This document shows, piece after piece, positions 16,061 through 24,545 of a stretch of DNA of 64,000 nt. Position 1 is the stretch's first letter. Every line of letters starts with the position of its first letter. The DNA lies in NCBI RefSeq assembly GCF_032999765.1, contig NZ_CP136051.1, positions 2,270,417 through 2,334,416 on the forward strand, given 5' to 3'. This DNA is from Imperialibacter roseus. Lineage in GTDB: Bacteria; Bacteroidota; Bacteroidia; Cytophagales; Cyclobacteriaceae. Under the pieces are notes generated by a model. The model had not been told where the DNA came from, searched no databases, and saw only the letters and a list, made by a program, of their open reading frames with translations. A program made the translations under genes and the position numbers.

Positions 16061-17158
16061 TTACACCTTGATGTAAATGTTTCTTTTCTCAAGCCATTTG
16101 CCGGCAGCCCAGCAAATCATCATAAACGCAACGGCGAAGGCCAGCGAGTTGATGTAGGGGGGCAACCAACTGAAAAGGCTCTCATAAGCCACACGGAAAA
16201 GACTCCTGTCTCCTATTTTGACCACATACATCGTGATGGCCAGGTATTCGGAAAGCAAATAAATGAAAAGAGGGTTCTTTCCGAAGGTCTGGAAAAAGCT
16301 GAATTTATATGGCTTGGCAGAAAACTCCGTCAGGTAGATAATAATGCCAATAATGATGAAGTCCAATCCAATAGTAAGGACGACAAAAGAGCTCGTCCAA
16401 AGCTTTTTGTTGAAAGGGAAGATGAAGTTCCACAAGTAGGCGACCAACAATATGTAGGCACCATACAGCATGACCTTGGCCAGTTTTTCGTAGCTGATAC
16501 CTTCCTTAACGTACAGCCCCAGCAGATAGCCGCCAATCACATTGACAATAGAAGGCAGTGTACTAAGTATTCCTTCTGGTTCAAAAGCGACACCCTCGCC
16601 GTGGTACATGTGCCCGTCACCTAAAATCAGGAGATCCAGCGTTTGTCCAGCATTGCCCAGCATGGAGAGGTCACCAAACCACGACATAATTGCCCAGTAG
16701 CCAAGCAAAAGCCCTCCGGACACCCAGTACAGCGCTTTGGTGGAGAAGAAATGGATCATCAACGCACCGGCGAAGTAGCAAATGGCAATCCGTTGCAGCA
16801 CACCAAGTATTCTGGTGTCTGAAAACGGTATAAACGACCATGCACCGGACGCATCCTGCCTGAAGAAAGGAAACCAGTACATGATAAAGCCCAGAAGGAA
16901 GATGACGGCGGATCGCTTTAGAACCTTCAGAAAAACGTCTTTAAACTCCCAGTCTTGCCATTTAGGCATTACAAAAGCCAGGGCATTGCCCACTGCAAAA
17001 AGGAAGGAAGGAAAAACAAGGTCGGTGGGGGTGAACCCATGCCAGTCGGCGTGAAGCAACAAAGAGAAAGTAGAGGCGCCATCGCCGGGCGTGTTCACAA
17101 TGATCATGAGACAAATCGTCATCCCACGAAAAATATCCAATGCTTCAAATCTTTTCAT
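16061..17158 (-). CDS. HGSNAT-like (DUF5009) integral membrane acyltransferase
   Basis: This 365-residue multi-pass membrane protein begins with RFEALDIFRGMTICLMIIVN and continues GFTPTDLVFPSFLFAVGNAL, the hallmark start of the heparan-alpha-glucosaminide N-acetyltransferase-like family (COG4299/DUF5009). About ten hydrophobic segments follow. Relatives transfer acetyl groups across the membrane to sugar amines, but the bacterial substrates are mostly unproven. It stands alone on the minus strand with a 382-bp divergent upstream region. Confidence 0.88.
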   Translation of the reverse strand: MKRFEALDIFRGMTICLMIIVNTPGDGASTFSLLLHADWHGFTPTDLVFPSFLFAVGNALAFVMPKWQDWEFKDVFLKVLKRSAVIFLLGFIMYWFPFFRQDASGAWSFIPFSDTRILGVLQRIAICYFAGALMIHFFSTKALYWVSGGLLLGYWAIMSWFGDLSMLGNAGQTLDLLILGDGHMYHGEGVAFEPEGILSTLPSIVNVIGGYLLGLYVKEGISYEKLAKVMLYGAYILLVAYLWNFIFPFNKKLWTSSFVVLTIGLDFIIIGIIIYLTEFSAKPYKFSFFQTFGKNPLFIYLLSEYLAITMYVVKIGDRSLFRVAYESLFSWLPPYINSLAFAVAFMMICWAAGKWLEKRNIYIKV

Positions 17159-17540
17159 TTGAGGTAGGGTTAGGTATGTAGCAGTATTTGTTCAATCGCT
17201 ACCAGTGTTGTTTGTTGGCGGCAACAGTGTAATATCTCACTTAATAAGTTGAAGTCAAAACATAAAATCAACCTTTGTGATAACCGGAATATTGGGAACG
17301 AAGCAAAATTGGGATAGACTGGTTTGCACGCTTCTTTCACTTGTAAGAACCGGATGATTCCTCAGGTTGAAATAACCGGCTCTAACGAATCAAGGATTTA
17401 TCATCTATGCCGACTAGCCTAAGTTTCATGTCCGTTAAAGGACTTTCTTTGGGCCAATGCTGGCAATTCTAACCGCTTATAATTAACTTTTAACCTATTG
17501 GTGGTGAAATGGTTAACAAAGTATACTAAATCCCAACGCT
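17159..17540. other. Intergenic region between divergent genes, no gene seen
   Basis: These 382 bp separate the divergent acyltransferase and beta-propeller-like genes. I see no convincing open frame, tRNA-like fold or strong hairpin. Two ATAACCGG octamers occur (about 17280 and 17372). The sequence presumably holds two promoters, but no match to the Bacteroidota consensus is good enough to place them. Confidence 0.5.
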
Positions 17541-18641
17541 ATGAAAAAACTACTTACAATCTTATTTTCAATGCTCTTCTTTATCGCTTCGGCAGAAGAG
17601 AAATCCCTGAAAGCCAATTTTAAGGACGGCAACCCGAATATCAAGTCGATCAATGCCATGACATTTGGCCCGGAAGGCATCCTTTTTATTGGGGACTCTA
17701 AATCGGCCTCAATTGTTGCTCTTGATACAAAAGATGCAAAAGCCACGGAGGCTCCGGCCAAAATAGAAATGAAAAATGTAGACGTGGCTATTGCGGCTGC
17801 GCTGGGAACGACAGCAGATAAAATTTCTATTCAGGACATGGCGGTGAATCCAATATCCAATGTCCCCTATTTTGCTGTTCACAATCAGGACGGGACGCCT
17901 GTGTTACTGAAGCTTGTTGGCGAAAAAATTGAATGGGTTCCACTCGACAAAGTTTCTTATTCTTCAAGAGGGATTGCAAACGCCTACGCAGAAGACTACA
18001 AAGACGACAGAGGCAGGGCTCAGCGGGTGTGGACAGTATCTGACATTGAGTTTAAGAATGGCAAGGTAATGGTGACAGGCCTGAGCAATGCCGAGTTCAG
18101 CTCGACATTCCGAACCATGGCCTTTCCTTTTGGAAACAGCCAGGACGACGCTTCTCTTGAAATATATCATGCGGCTCATGGCCGATTTGAGACCTACGCA
18201 CCAGTGAAGACATTCACCACGAGCACAATCAACGGCAAAGACTACCTGGTAGCCAGCTACACATGCACGCCATTGGTGCTTTTCCCAATGGATGAGCTGA
18301 AAGGTGGCAAGCACATCAAAGGCCGCACGGTCGCCGAATTTGGTGCTGGCAATACGCCGCTGGATATGATAGTGATTAACAAAGGTGGAGAGAGCTTTCT
18401 TTTGATGGCCAACAGTAATCGTTCGGTAATGAAGGTGAGGTTCTCTGACATTGCCGGATTTGAAGGTAGCCTTACAGAGCCGATCGAGGAGCCTGGCAAA
18501 ACGGGCGGTGTTAATTTTATAGCGCTTCCTATGGTCAATGTTGTTCAATTGGATAAATTGGGCGACAAGAACTTTGTAATGTTAAAAAGAGAAGCCAATG
18601 GTGATCTTAACCTTATCACTGGCAATGATTTTTGGTTATAA
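17541..18641 (+). CDS. Secreted beta-propeller-like protein of unknown function
   Basis: The 366-residue protein has a Sec signal (MKKLLTILFSMLFFIASA). It then shows repeating blade-like units of the form FGPEGILFIGDSKSASIVALD, which resemble NHL/YVTN-type beta-propeller repeats and give the reason for the fold call. Later stretches (NGKDYLVASYTCTPLVLFPM; GGESFLLMANSNRSVMKV) look like further blades. No catalytic or cofactor motif is evident and no CXXCH heme site is present. It is followed after 12 bp by a gene for an Ig-like domain protein, so the two are likely co-expressed and may act together at the cell envelope. Confidence 0.75.
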   Translation: MKKLLTILFSMLFFIASAEEKSLKANFKDGNPNIKSINAMTFGPEGILFIGDSKSASIVALDTKDAKATEAPAKIEMKNVDVAIAAALGTTADKISIQDMAVNPISNVPYFAVHNQDGTPVLLKLVGEKIEWVPLDKVSYSSRGIANAYAEDYKDDRGRAQRVWTVSDIEFKNGKVMVTGLSNAEFSSTFRTMAFPFGNSQDDASLEIYHAAHGRFETYAPVKTFTTSTINGKDYLVASYTCTPLVLFPMDELKGGKHIKGRTVAEFGAGNTPLDMIVINKGGESFLLMANSNRSVMKVRFSDIAGFEGSLTEPIEEPGKTGGVNFIALPMVNVVQLDKLGDKNFVMLKREANGDLNLITGNDFWL

Positions 18642-18653
18642 ATTCATCCATAC

Positions 18654-19700
18654 TTGAAGAAATATTACTTAATACCCCTGCTGGTTTTAAGTTACTATGT
18701 GGCTACTGCTCAACTTTCTCCTGAGTTTATTTTGGAAAAAGGAAAGGCAGTAGCCATTCAGTTTACTTACAATGGCGACCTAAAAAGACTTTCAGTTGCC
18801 CTCCAGAATAACCCAAGGCCTATTTTTGGGCAATTTCTAACAGAAGGGGACAAAACTATTTTCAGAGCGGCTATTCCTTTTGCCGAAGGGCAGGAATATG
18901 TAATTAAGGAGGGGGAGAAGTTGCTTTCCCAATTTCGTTTTGAGGGCGACAACGAGCCACCCCCCATTGTACTGGCCGTTTACCCAAGCTCAAATACTGT
19001 TCCCGCCAATCAGCTAAAGATGTATGTCAAATTTGATCAGCCCATGAGGGCAGATGGCGTCTACGAACATATTTACGTGGCAGACGAAAATGGACGGAGG
19101 CTGCCTGTTGCGATACTGCCATTGCAGCCAGCCTTGTGGAACGCTGATAATACCATGCTGACTCTGTGGTTTGATCCGGGGAAAATCAAACGGGATTTGC
19201 AACCCAATCAAATGCACGGCACTCCACTACAACCCGGCAAGCGATACTCATTAATAGTCGAAGGAGCCTTTAGTAGCCAAAAAGGAGATCAGCTGGGTCA
19301 GCAGTTTAGCCGTCCCTTTTCCACCGGTGATGATGACAGGGTGAAGCCCGACCTTGAGAAATGGAAGCTGGTGGCCCCATCTGCTGGCAGCAACGATGCA
19401 CTAACTGTTCAATTCGGCGAGCCGATGGACTTTGGCTCATTGGATGGGAAATTTAGTGTGAAGACGGAAAGTGGCGACGGGCAAATAGTTGATGGCGTTT
19501 TTGAAATCACAGCTGGCGAAACCGGACTGACTTTTAAGCCAGCTAAGTCCTGGTTGGCAGGTTCCTATGTGCTGGTTGTTGACCCAACCATTGAGGATCT
19601 TGCCGGCAATAACCTCCAACGACTTTTTGATGAAGATACAACTGTTGAGAACCCGGATCTGGCGAAGCAGGATTGGCATCTAAAATTCATCATCAGGTAA
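18654..19700 (+). CDS. Secreted protein with SbsA-like Ig domains (TTG start)
   Basis: The start is a TTG at 18654, giving MKKYYLIPLLVLSYYVATAQ, a good signal peptide; no ATG in a plausible position was found. The 348-residue product contains at least two bacterial Ig-like domains of the SbsA/Big_5 type: VYPSSNTVPANQLKMYVKFD, and DALTVQFGEPMDFGSLDGKF with SWLAGSYVLVVDPTIEDLAG near the end. These domains usually bind or connect surface proteins. It lies 12 bp after the beta-propeller-like gene. Confidence 0.78.
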   Translation: MKKYYLIPLLVLSYYVATAQLSPEFILEKGKAVAIQFTYNGDLKRLSVALQNNPRPIFGQFLTEGDKTIFRAAIPFAEGQEYVIKEGEKLLSQFRFEGDNEPPPIVLAVYPSSNTVPANQLKMYVKFDQPMRADGVYEHIYVADENGRRLPVAILPLQPALWNADNTMLTLWFDPGKIKRDLQPNQMHGTPLQPGKRYSLIVEGAFSSQKGDQLGQQFSRPFSTGDDDRVKPDLEKWKLVAPSAGSNDALTVQFGEPMDFGSLDGKFSVKTESGDGQIVDGVFEITAGETGLTFKPAKSWLAGSYVLVVDPTIEDLAGNNLQRLFDEDTTVENPDLAKQDWHLKFIIR

Positions 19701-19767
19701 AGTCACTCTTGCGTATAGATCAATCAAAATTGATTAAGTTGAGGGTTAAATATAAACCGTTATTGAT

Positions 19768-20316
19768 ATGCGAAAGAAAATACTAATTGGAGTTGGCGTG
19801 TTCGTCATGGTCATAGGCGTGGCATTAATTTATTTAAACTACCGAAACAGAACACTTAGCCCTTCTGGCAGTGCTGAACTATCCAACGGTGGGGTGAACG
19901 TTTCTTTGACTTACAGCCGCCCATCTGTCCGCAATAGAGTTGTATTTGGAACTAAGGAAGAAGGAGCGCTGCAACCTTATGGTGTTTACTGGAGGCTGGG
20001 GGCGAATGAATCGACAGAGGTAACATTTGATGCCGACATATTGTTCAATGGACAGCCTCTAAAAAAGGGAACCTATAAGGTTTATGCTGTCCCTGGAGCA
20101 GACAGCTTTGAGATCATTGTCAATACCGAATTGGGAGAATGGGGCTATTCTGAAGCTGATCATAAACTAGATGTTCTTACCACAACGGTGCCGGTGGTGA
20201 AGGATGGAAGTGTCACGGAACAACATACAATCACACTATCTCCGGCTGATGGCGGCGTTGATATCAACGTGGCCTTTGAAAAAGTAAAGTTCACCATTCC
20301 TATAAAGGCTAACTAA
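19768..20316 (+). CDS. DUF2911 family membrane-anchored protein
   Basis: The 182-residue protein has one N-terminal membrane segment (KILIGVGVFVMVIGVALIYL) and a DUF2911 domain: VSLTYSRPSVRNRVVFG, YGVYWRLGANESTEVTF and LKKGTYKVYAVPG are the conserved parts. DUF2911 proteins are common in Bacteroidota and have no established function; the domain is a beta-sandwich facing the periplasm. It is 7 bp upstream of the DUF2214 gene and probably co-transcribed with it. Confidence 0.88.
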   Translation: MRKKILIGVGVFVMVIGVALIYLNYRNRTLSPSGSAELSNGGVNVSLTYSRPSVRNRVVFGTKEEGALQPYGVYWRLGANESTEVTFDADILFNGQPLKKGTYKVYAVPGADSFEIIVNTELGEWGYSEADHKLDVLTTTVPVVKDGSVTEQHTITLSPADGGVDINVAFEKVKFTIPIKAN

Positions 20317-20323
20317 TAGTAAG

Positions 20324-20764
20324 ATGACTGGCTATATTTTGGTTAAGTACCTTCACTACCTGGGTATTCTGGCTGTATTCAGCAGTTTGGTAGGGGAGCA
20401 CCTGCTCCTGGAAGACAGGCTTTCCCGCAAAGCTATCCAGAGGCTCTCCATTGTCGATGCCGTGTATGGAATCGGCGCCCTGCTCGTAATGGGCGCTGGC
20501 TTTACCTTGTGGTTTGGAGTGGGCAAGCCTGCCGACTTCTACAGCAACGGATGGATTATTTATGCCAAGCTCATTCTTTTTGGTATTGTAGGAGCTATTT
20601 CTCTGATTCCCACTTTTTACTTTCTGAAAGAAAGGAAGGGCGATCCAGAAGAAGTGATTGACATTCCAAAGAAGATGAAAATGATTCTTCGCATCGAGCT
20701 GACTCTTGTATTGATCATTCCGTTGCTCGGGGCTATGATGGCGATGGGAGTAGGGGCAAACTGA
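20324..20764 (+). CDS. DUF2214 family integral membrane protein
   Basis: The 146-residue product has four predicted membrane helices and starts with YILVKYLHYLGILAVFSSLV, a typical DUF2214 start, including LVGEHLLLEDRLSR after the first helix. The function of the family is unknown. The short 7-bp spacing from the DUF2911 gene points to an operon. The gap after it (20765-20903) contains the predicted promoter of the next gene. Confidence 0.85.
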   Translation: MTGYILVKYLHYLGILAVFSSLVGEHLLLEDRLSRKAIQRLSIVDAVYGIGALLVMGAGFTLWFGVGKPADFYSNGWIIYAKLILFGIVGAISLIPTFYFLKERKGDPEEVIDIPKKMKMILRIELTLVLIIPLLGAMMAMGVGAN

Positions 20765-20806
20765 TTTTTTCTTTTTAATAGACTCAGATTAATGGGTTAC
20801 CAAATG

Positions 20807-20834
20807 TTGGATTGTACTATTAATCATATATTTG
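20807..20834 (+). promoter_or_regulatory. Predicted Bacteroidota promoter for the SprF-like gene
   Basis: TATATTTG (20827-20834) is a perfect match to the -7 consensus TAnnTTTG. A TTG (20807-20809) lies 17 bp upstream in the -33 position. The element sits about 80 bp before the predicted ATG at 20913 in an AT-rich region. Confidence 0.5.
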
Positions 20835-20912
20835 GCTTTTTTGGGTGTTTTTCTTGAATTTGTTTTTTTGAAGGGTTGATTTGAATTATTATTTCACCTG
20901 TCTTTGTCAAAA

Positions 20913-21824
20913 ATGAAAAGGATTTTACTATCTGTAGGGATCGTTTTTTCCCTCAACGCAGCTTCATCCCAAACGCTCCCATTTAAAGATTTTTATTTTG
21001 CATCCCCGATGTTGATTAATCCGGCGATGGCGGGTGATCGCATCGATCCGACCTTCACGTTGATTTCAAATATTCCAACCAGTGGTATTTATGGGGCACC
21101 AGCTAGTGTATCGTTTTCGTACGACCAACAATTGAAGAAAATCAATAGTGGAATAGGCGCTGTTGTTAGCAGGGAAAACCAAGGGGTGCATACTGAATGG
21201 AGGCATACACTGATGTACAACTATAGATGGAAATTTTCTGGCAGCAATGAACTGGCGTTAGGCGGTTCGATTTTCAACGTTGACCTGGAGAGCGATTGGG
21301 ACAAGTTGAATAGTTCAGGGGTTGACCCTTATCTAACTGGACAGTCAAGGTTGAATTACTTTAATTTTGACGTTGGCGCCAGCTACTCTTTTTTCAAGGG
21401 TACAAATGTAGGGCTAAGCTTAATCAGCTACCCCCGTATTTATCGGGAGAATTTTTTCTTCGATATGTATAAGGTAAGGGATCAAAGAAGAGTAGTTGCG
21501 TTTTTGGAGCAAGATTTGACACTGAACAAATGGTTAAAGTTGAGACCATCGGTACTTTATACTCTTCCTGGAGAACTTCCAGCGATTTTGAACCTGAATG
21601 CAACGGCCTACATTAGCAAATGGGCGTTTGTTGGGGCGCAGTATTCGAACAATAATAGTCTCAATAACACATCCAATGTTTTTGCAGGATTATGCTACAA
21701 TGATGCCATACAAATTGGTGTGAAGGTATTCAAAAAGCAAACTCAAATGCTTGCATATGGATACCGCTCGGCTGCGTTCATGCTGCAGGTAAGCCCGAAA
21801 AGGAAGGACGAGAGTAAAGATTGA
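20913..21824 (+). CDS. PorP/SprF family type IX secretion-associated outer-membrane protein
   Basis: I choose the ATG at 20913 (MKRILLSVGIVFSLNAASS) rather than an upstream TTG at 20904, since it gives a normal signal peptide. The product of about 303 residues shows the family signature right after the signal: FKDFYFASPMLINPAMAG. The rest is a series of amphipathic beta strands ending YGYRSAAFMLQ, consistent with an outer-membrane barrel. PorP/SprF proteins are linked to type IX secretion and surface attachment of adhesins. No adhesin with a CTD is next to it, although one usually is. Confidence 0.9.
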   Translation: MKRILLSVGIVFSLNAASSQTLPFKDFYFASPMLINPAMAGDRIDPTFTLISNIPTSGIYGAPASVSFSYDQQLKKINSGIGAVVSRENQGVHTEWRHTLMYNYRWKFSGSNELALGGSIFNVDLESDWDKLNSSGVDPYLTGQSRLNYFNFDVGASYSFFKGTNVGLSLISYPRIYRENFFFDMYKVRDQRRVVAFLEQDLTLNKWLKLRPSVLYTLPGELPAILNLNATAYISKWAFVGAQYSNNNSLNNTSNVFAGLCYNDAIQIGVKVFKKQTQMLAYGYRSAAFMLQVSPKRKDESKD

Positions 21825-21947
21825 CCTCGGAACTATATAGGATCATTTGATACTTTTCCATACCCACCAACACCTACCAGAAAATGCCGTTTTGAAGTGA
21901 TGTTCTTGGCTCTCTCTTCAAAATACCTTTGAGGAAAAACTTAGAGC

Positions 21948-22484
21948 ATGAAATCGAGAATCATCTTTTGCGCTTTTATCATGGGTGCGTGCCTTAGCGG
22001 CTGCGACAAGCTTAACGAGCTGCAAGACCCTTCTTTTAAATATGTAGAGCCATACCTCGGGAAGTGGAACCTGACATCGGTAAAGGCCTACGATTTGTTT
22101 GTACCGGGCGGCAATGCAGACAACGCCCAAACCACTAACGAGCGGGAATACAACGACGTAGCTGGCTGGATTGAGTTCAAAAAAGACAAGGACAGTGACG
22201 ACAGTTACTACAGAGGCAGCTTTTCGGTAACTTATGGTACAGTTGATTATTTAGGCGGGGAGTACCCCGCTGAAACATACGAGGGCGCCTTCAAATGGGA
22301 TGCCGACGAAGATAAGAGCATCTACGTTGAAATGGACGACTCAAAAGGTAAAGTACTTGGAGCTGCCTTGAGCATTGCCACTCTTAACCCGAAAGAGCTT
22401 ACTTCGTCGACGATGAAACTGACCTTCACTGATGGAGGATTCAACGACGAATACAATGTGGTGGAGTTTACATTTACGAAGTAG
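21948..22484 (+). CDS. Lipoprotein of unknown function
   Basis: The 178-residue protein has lipobox LSGC (Cys19) and a beta-rich mature domain beginning YVEPYLGKWNLTSVKAYDLF, a pattern of lipocalin-like small lipoproteins in Bacteroidota (a LGKWxL start is common there). The lipocalin-like fold is inference. It ends just before a bidirectional terminator at 22490-22524. Confidence 0.75.
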   Translation: MKSRIIFCAFIMGACLSGCDKLNELQDPSFKYVEPYLGKWNLTSVKAYDLFVPGGNADNAQTTNEREYNDVAGWIEFKKDKDSDDSYYRGSFSVTYGTVDYLGGEYPAETYEGAFKWDADEDKSIYVEMDDSKGKVLGAALSIATLNPKELTSSTMKLTFTDGGFNDEYNVVEFTFTK

Positions 22485-22489
22485 AAAAC

Positions 22490-22524
22490 ATAAGGAGCCC
22501 ATGTTTAATAAAAGGGCTCCTTAT
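22490..22524. terminator. Bidirectional terminator between convergent genes
   Basis: An 11-bp perfect stem (ATAAGGAGCCC at 22490-22500 with GGGCTCCTTAT at 22514-22524) encloses a 13-nt AT-rich loop. It lies between the convergent lipoprotein gene (ends 22484) and the serB-serA fusion gene (ends 22526). Confidence 0.75.
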
Positions 22525-22525
22525 A

Positions 22526-24418
22526 TTAATACAAAACCCTGAACCTGATCGTCCCCTCAATAGCTTTCAGGTCGGTTAGCACTTCTTTGTCGTACTTTTT
22601 GTTGATGTCGGCTATGACATAGCCTGTCAATTCGTTGGTTTTCAGGTACTGTCCAACCACGTTGATTTCATGCTTGGCAAACACCTGATTGATTTTGGCC
22701 ATAATGCCAGGTATGTTCTCATGAATATGCAGAAGCCTGTGAGCCTCTTTGAGCAGTGGTAATGTCACATTCGGGAAGTTCACACTGCCGCTGGTAGAGC
22801 CCGTGTTCACATACTCGATCATTTTATTGGGTACGTAGGTGGCAATGTTTTCCTGTGCCTCCAGCGTGCTACCGCCAATGTGAGGAGTGAGGATGGTGTT
22901 GGGCAGCCCTCTCAACTCACTGATAAACTCTTCGTTGTTGCTGATAGGCTCGTGGGGGAATACATCCACCGAGCAGCCACTCACTTTTTTCGATACAATG
23001 GCATCTTTCAGTGCTTTGATATCAACGATATGGCCACGGCTCAGGTTCATGAAGATCACGCCATCTTTCATTTTCTTGAACTCAGCGGCGCCAATGATGT
23101 TCTTGTTGGTTTTTCTGCCATCCACATGAAGGCTAAGTATGTCTGAAACCGCCAGCAGTTCGTCCAAAGTATTGCACTTGGTCGCATTACCCAGTGCCAG
23201 CTTTTCTTCCACATCAAAGAAATGCACTTTCATGCCCATCGATTCAGCTAAAACAGAAAGCTGGGAGCCTATATTTCCGTAACCGATAATGCCCAGGTTT
23301 TTGCCACGGATTTCGAAGCTATTGTTGGCCGACTTGTTCCATACGCCGTCATGCATTTTGGCAATTTTGTCAGGCAGGTTGCGGATCAAAAGGATCATTT
23401 CACCAATGGCCAGCTCCACTACCGAACGTGTATTGCTAAATGGTGCATTGAATACTGCAACGCCTTTCTTTTCCGCTGTTTCCAGGTCGATCTGGTTGGT
23501 GCCAATGCAAAAGGCGCCAATGGAAATAAGCCGTTGAGCACTTTCAAGTACCTTTTTAGTCACCTGGGTTTTTGACCTGATACCAAGAATAGAAACATCT
23601 TTGATGCGCTCGATGAGCTCATCTTCATCGAGGCCGGCTGCGTGAACCTCTACCTGATAGCCTTCTTCTTTGAGTATTTCTATGGCTCTCGGATGGATGT
23701 TCTCCAGCAAAAGCACTTTGATTCGATTCTTAGGGTAAGAAAGGGTGGTGTTCATCTTGTTCATGTACAAAAATTCGTCGAAGGATGGTGTTATATGGTC
23801 TGCTTTATCAGTTACTTTTTTCCTTGATACATTTTCGGTGAAGGCATAGAATTTCTTGGCAAAGCCTGCCGCTTTTATTTCATAGTCGGTATATCCATCG
23901 CCGATAACATATACCTCGCCATCAAGGTTCAGAGACTTAATCAAGGCTGGCTTTCCGTTACTTTTCGATAAGATATTGTCTTCGTCGAAGCCGATGATGT
24001 TTCCTTTGTCGTCAAAACGGAACTCATTGGCAAATACGTTTTCAGCCTTTACCCCATGGGGAGTCACAATAGGGACGATGAACTCTTTGAAGCCATTGCT
24101 GATGATGAAAATATTGTCGCTATAGGTCTCAAAAAAGTCTTTGTTACGCTTTACAGACTTAGTGATGAGTTTGTTCAGGCGTTCGATGAGGGGTGGCAAG
24201 TGATTTTTATGTGCTTGCAGAAGATCGAGCCTGCGTTTCAGTGATTCTCTGAAATCGATGCTGCCTTCCATCCCTAAATCTGTGATGTCCTTGATTTTTT
24301 GAAGTACTTCTTCTTTTTCCGGCCTTCCGTCTAAAGATACCTCACATAACACGTCCAGGGCTTCAACTTTTGTAAAGGTGCTGTCAAAATCAATGACGAA
24401 GAATTTCCTTTCTTCCAT
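22526..24418 (-). CDS. serA: SerB-SerA fusion: HAD phosphoserine phosphatase-like domain plus 3-phosphoglycerate dehydrogenase with ACT domain
   Basis: The 630-residue protein joins two steps of serine synthesis. Residues 1-220 form a HAD phosphatase with motif I DFDST (Asp10, Asp12), motif II ISNG (Ser107) and GDGYTDYE (Asp174, Asp178), matching SerB. From about 230 the protein is a D-3-phosphoglycerate dehydrogenase: GAFCIGTNQIDL, NAD-binding GIIGYGNIGSQL (about 373-384), LSRGHIVD, and LTPHIGGSTLEAQENIA with the catalytic His. Residues about 560-630 are an ACT domain (HENIPGIMAKINQVFAKHEI), the usual serine feedback site. A single ATG at 24418 starts the frame, with no break between the parts. 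Only the intermediate transaminase (SerC) step is missing from the fusion. Confidence 0.92.
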   Translation of the reverse strand: MEERKFFVIDFDSTFTKVEALDVLCEVSLDGRPEKEEVLQKIKDITDLGMEGSIDFRESLKRRLDLLQAHKNHLPPLIERLNKLITKSVKRNKDFFETYSDNIFIISNGFKEFIVPIVTPHGVKAENVFANEFRFDDKGNIIGFDEDNILSKSNGKPALIKSLNLDGEVYVIGDGYTDYEIKAAGFAKKFYAFTENVSRKKVTDKADHITPSFDEFLYMNKMNTTLSYPKNRIKVLLLENIHPRAIEILKEEGYQVEVHAAGLDEDELIERIKDVSILGIRSKTQVTKKVLESAQRLISIGAFCIGTNQIDLETAEKKGVAVFNAPFSNTRSVVELAIGEMILLIRNLPDKIAKMHDGVWNKSANNSFEIRGKNLGIIGYGNIGSQLSVLAESMGMKVHFFDVEEKLALGNATKCNTLDELLAVSDILSLHVDGRKTNKNIIGAAEFKKMKDGVIFMNLSRGHIVDIKALKDAIVSKKVSGCSVDVFPHEPISNNEEFISELRGLPNTILTPHIGGSTLEAQENIATYVPNKMIEYVNTGSTSGSVNFPNVTLPLLKEAHRLLHIHENIPGIMAKINQVFAKHEINVVGQYLKTNELTGYVIADINKKYDKEVLTDLKAIEGTIRFRVLY

Positions 24419-24545
24419 TTATGGCTTGTTTTAAGCGCACTAAGTTAAGTATATTCTCGACTGAAGAATGAACACAGTTCAATAAAAAGCATAGTAAACG
24501 CACCCATCCTTTTAAATAAATGACTTCATATTTAACTGCATACGT

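Noticed and set aside
20904-20912. TTG start for the SprF-like gene
   Set aside because: The ATG at 20913 gives a normal signal peptide and better start codon; three extra residues add nothing.
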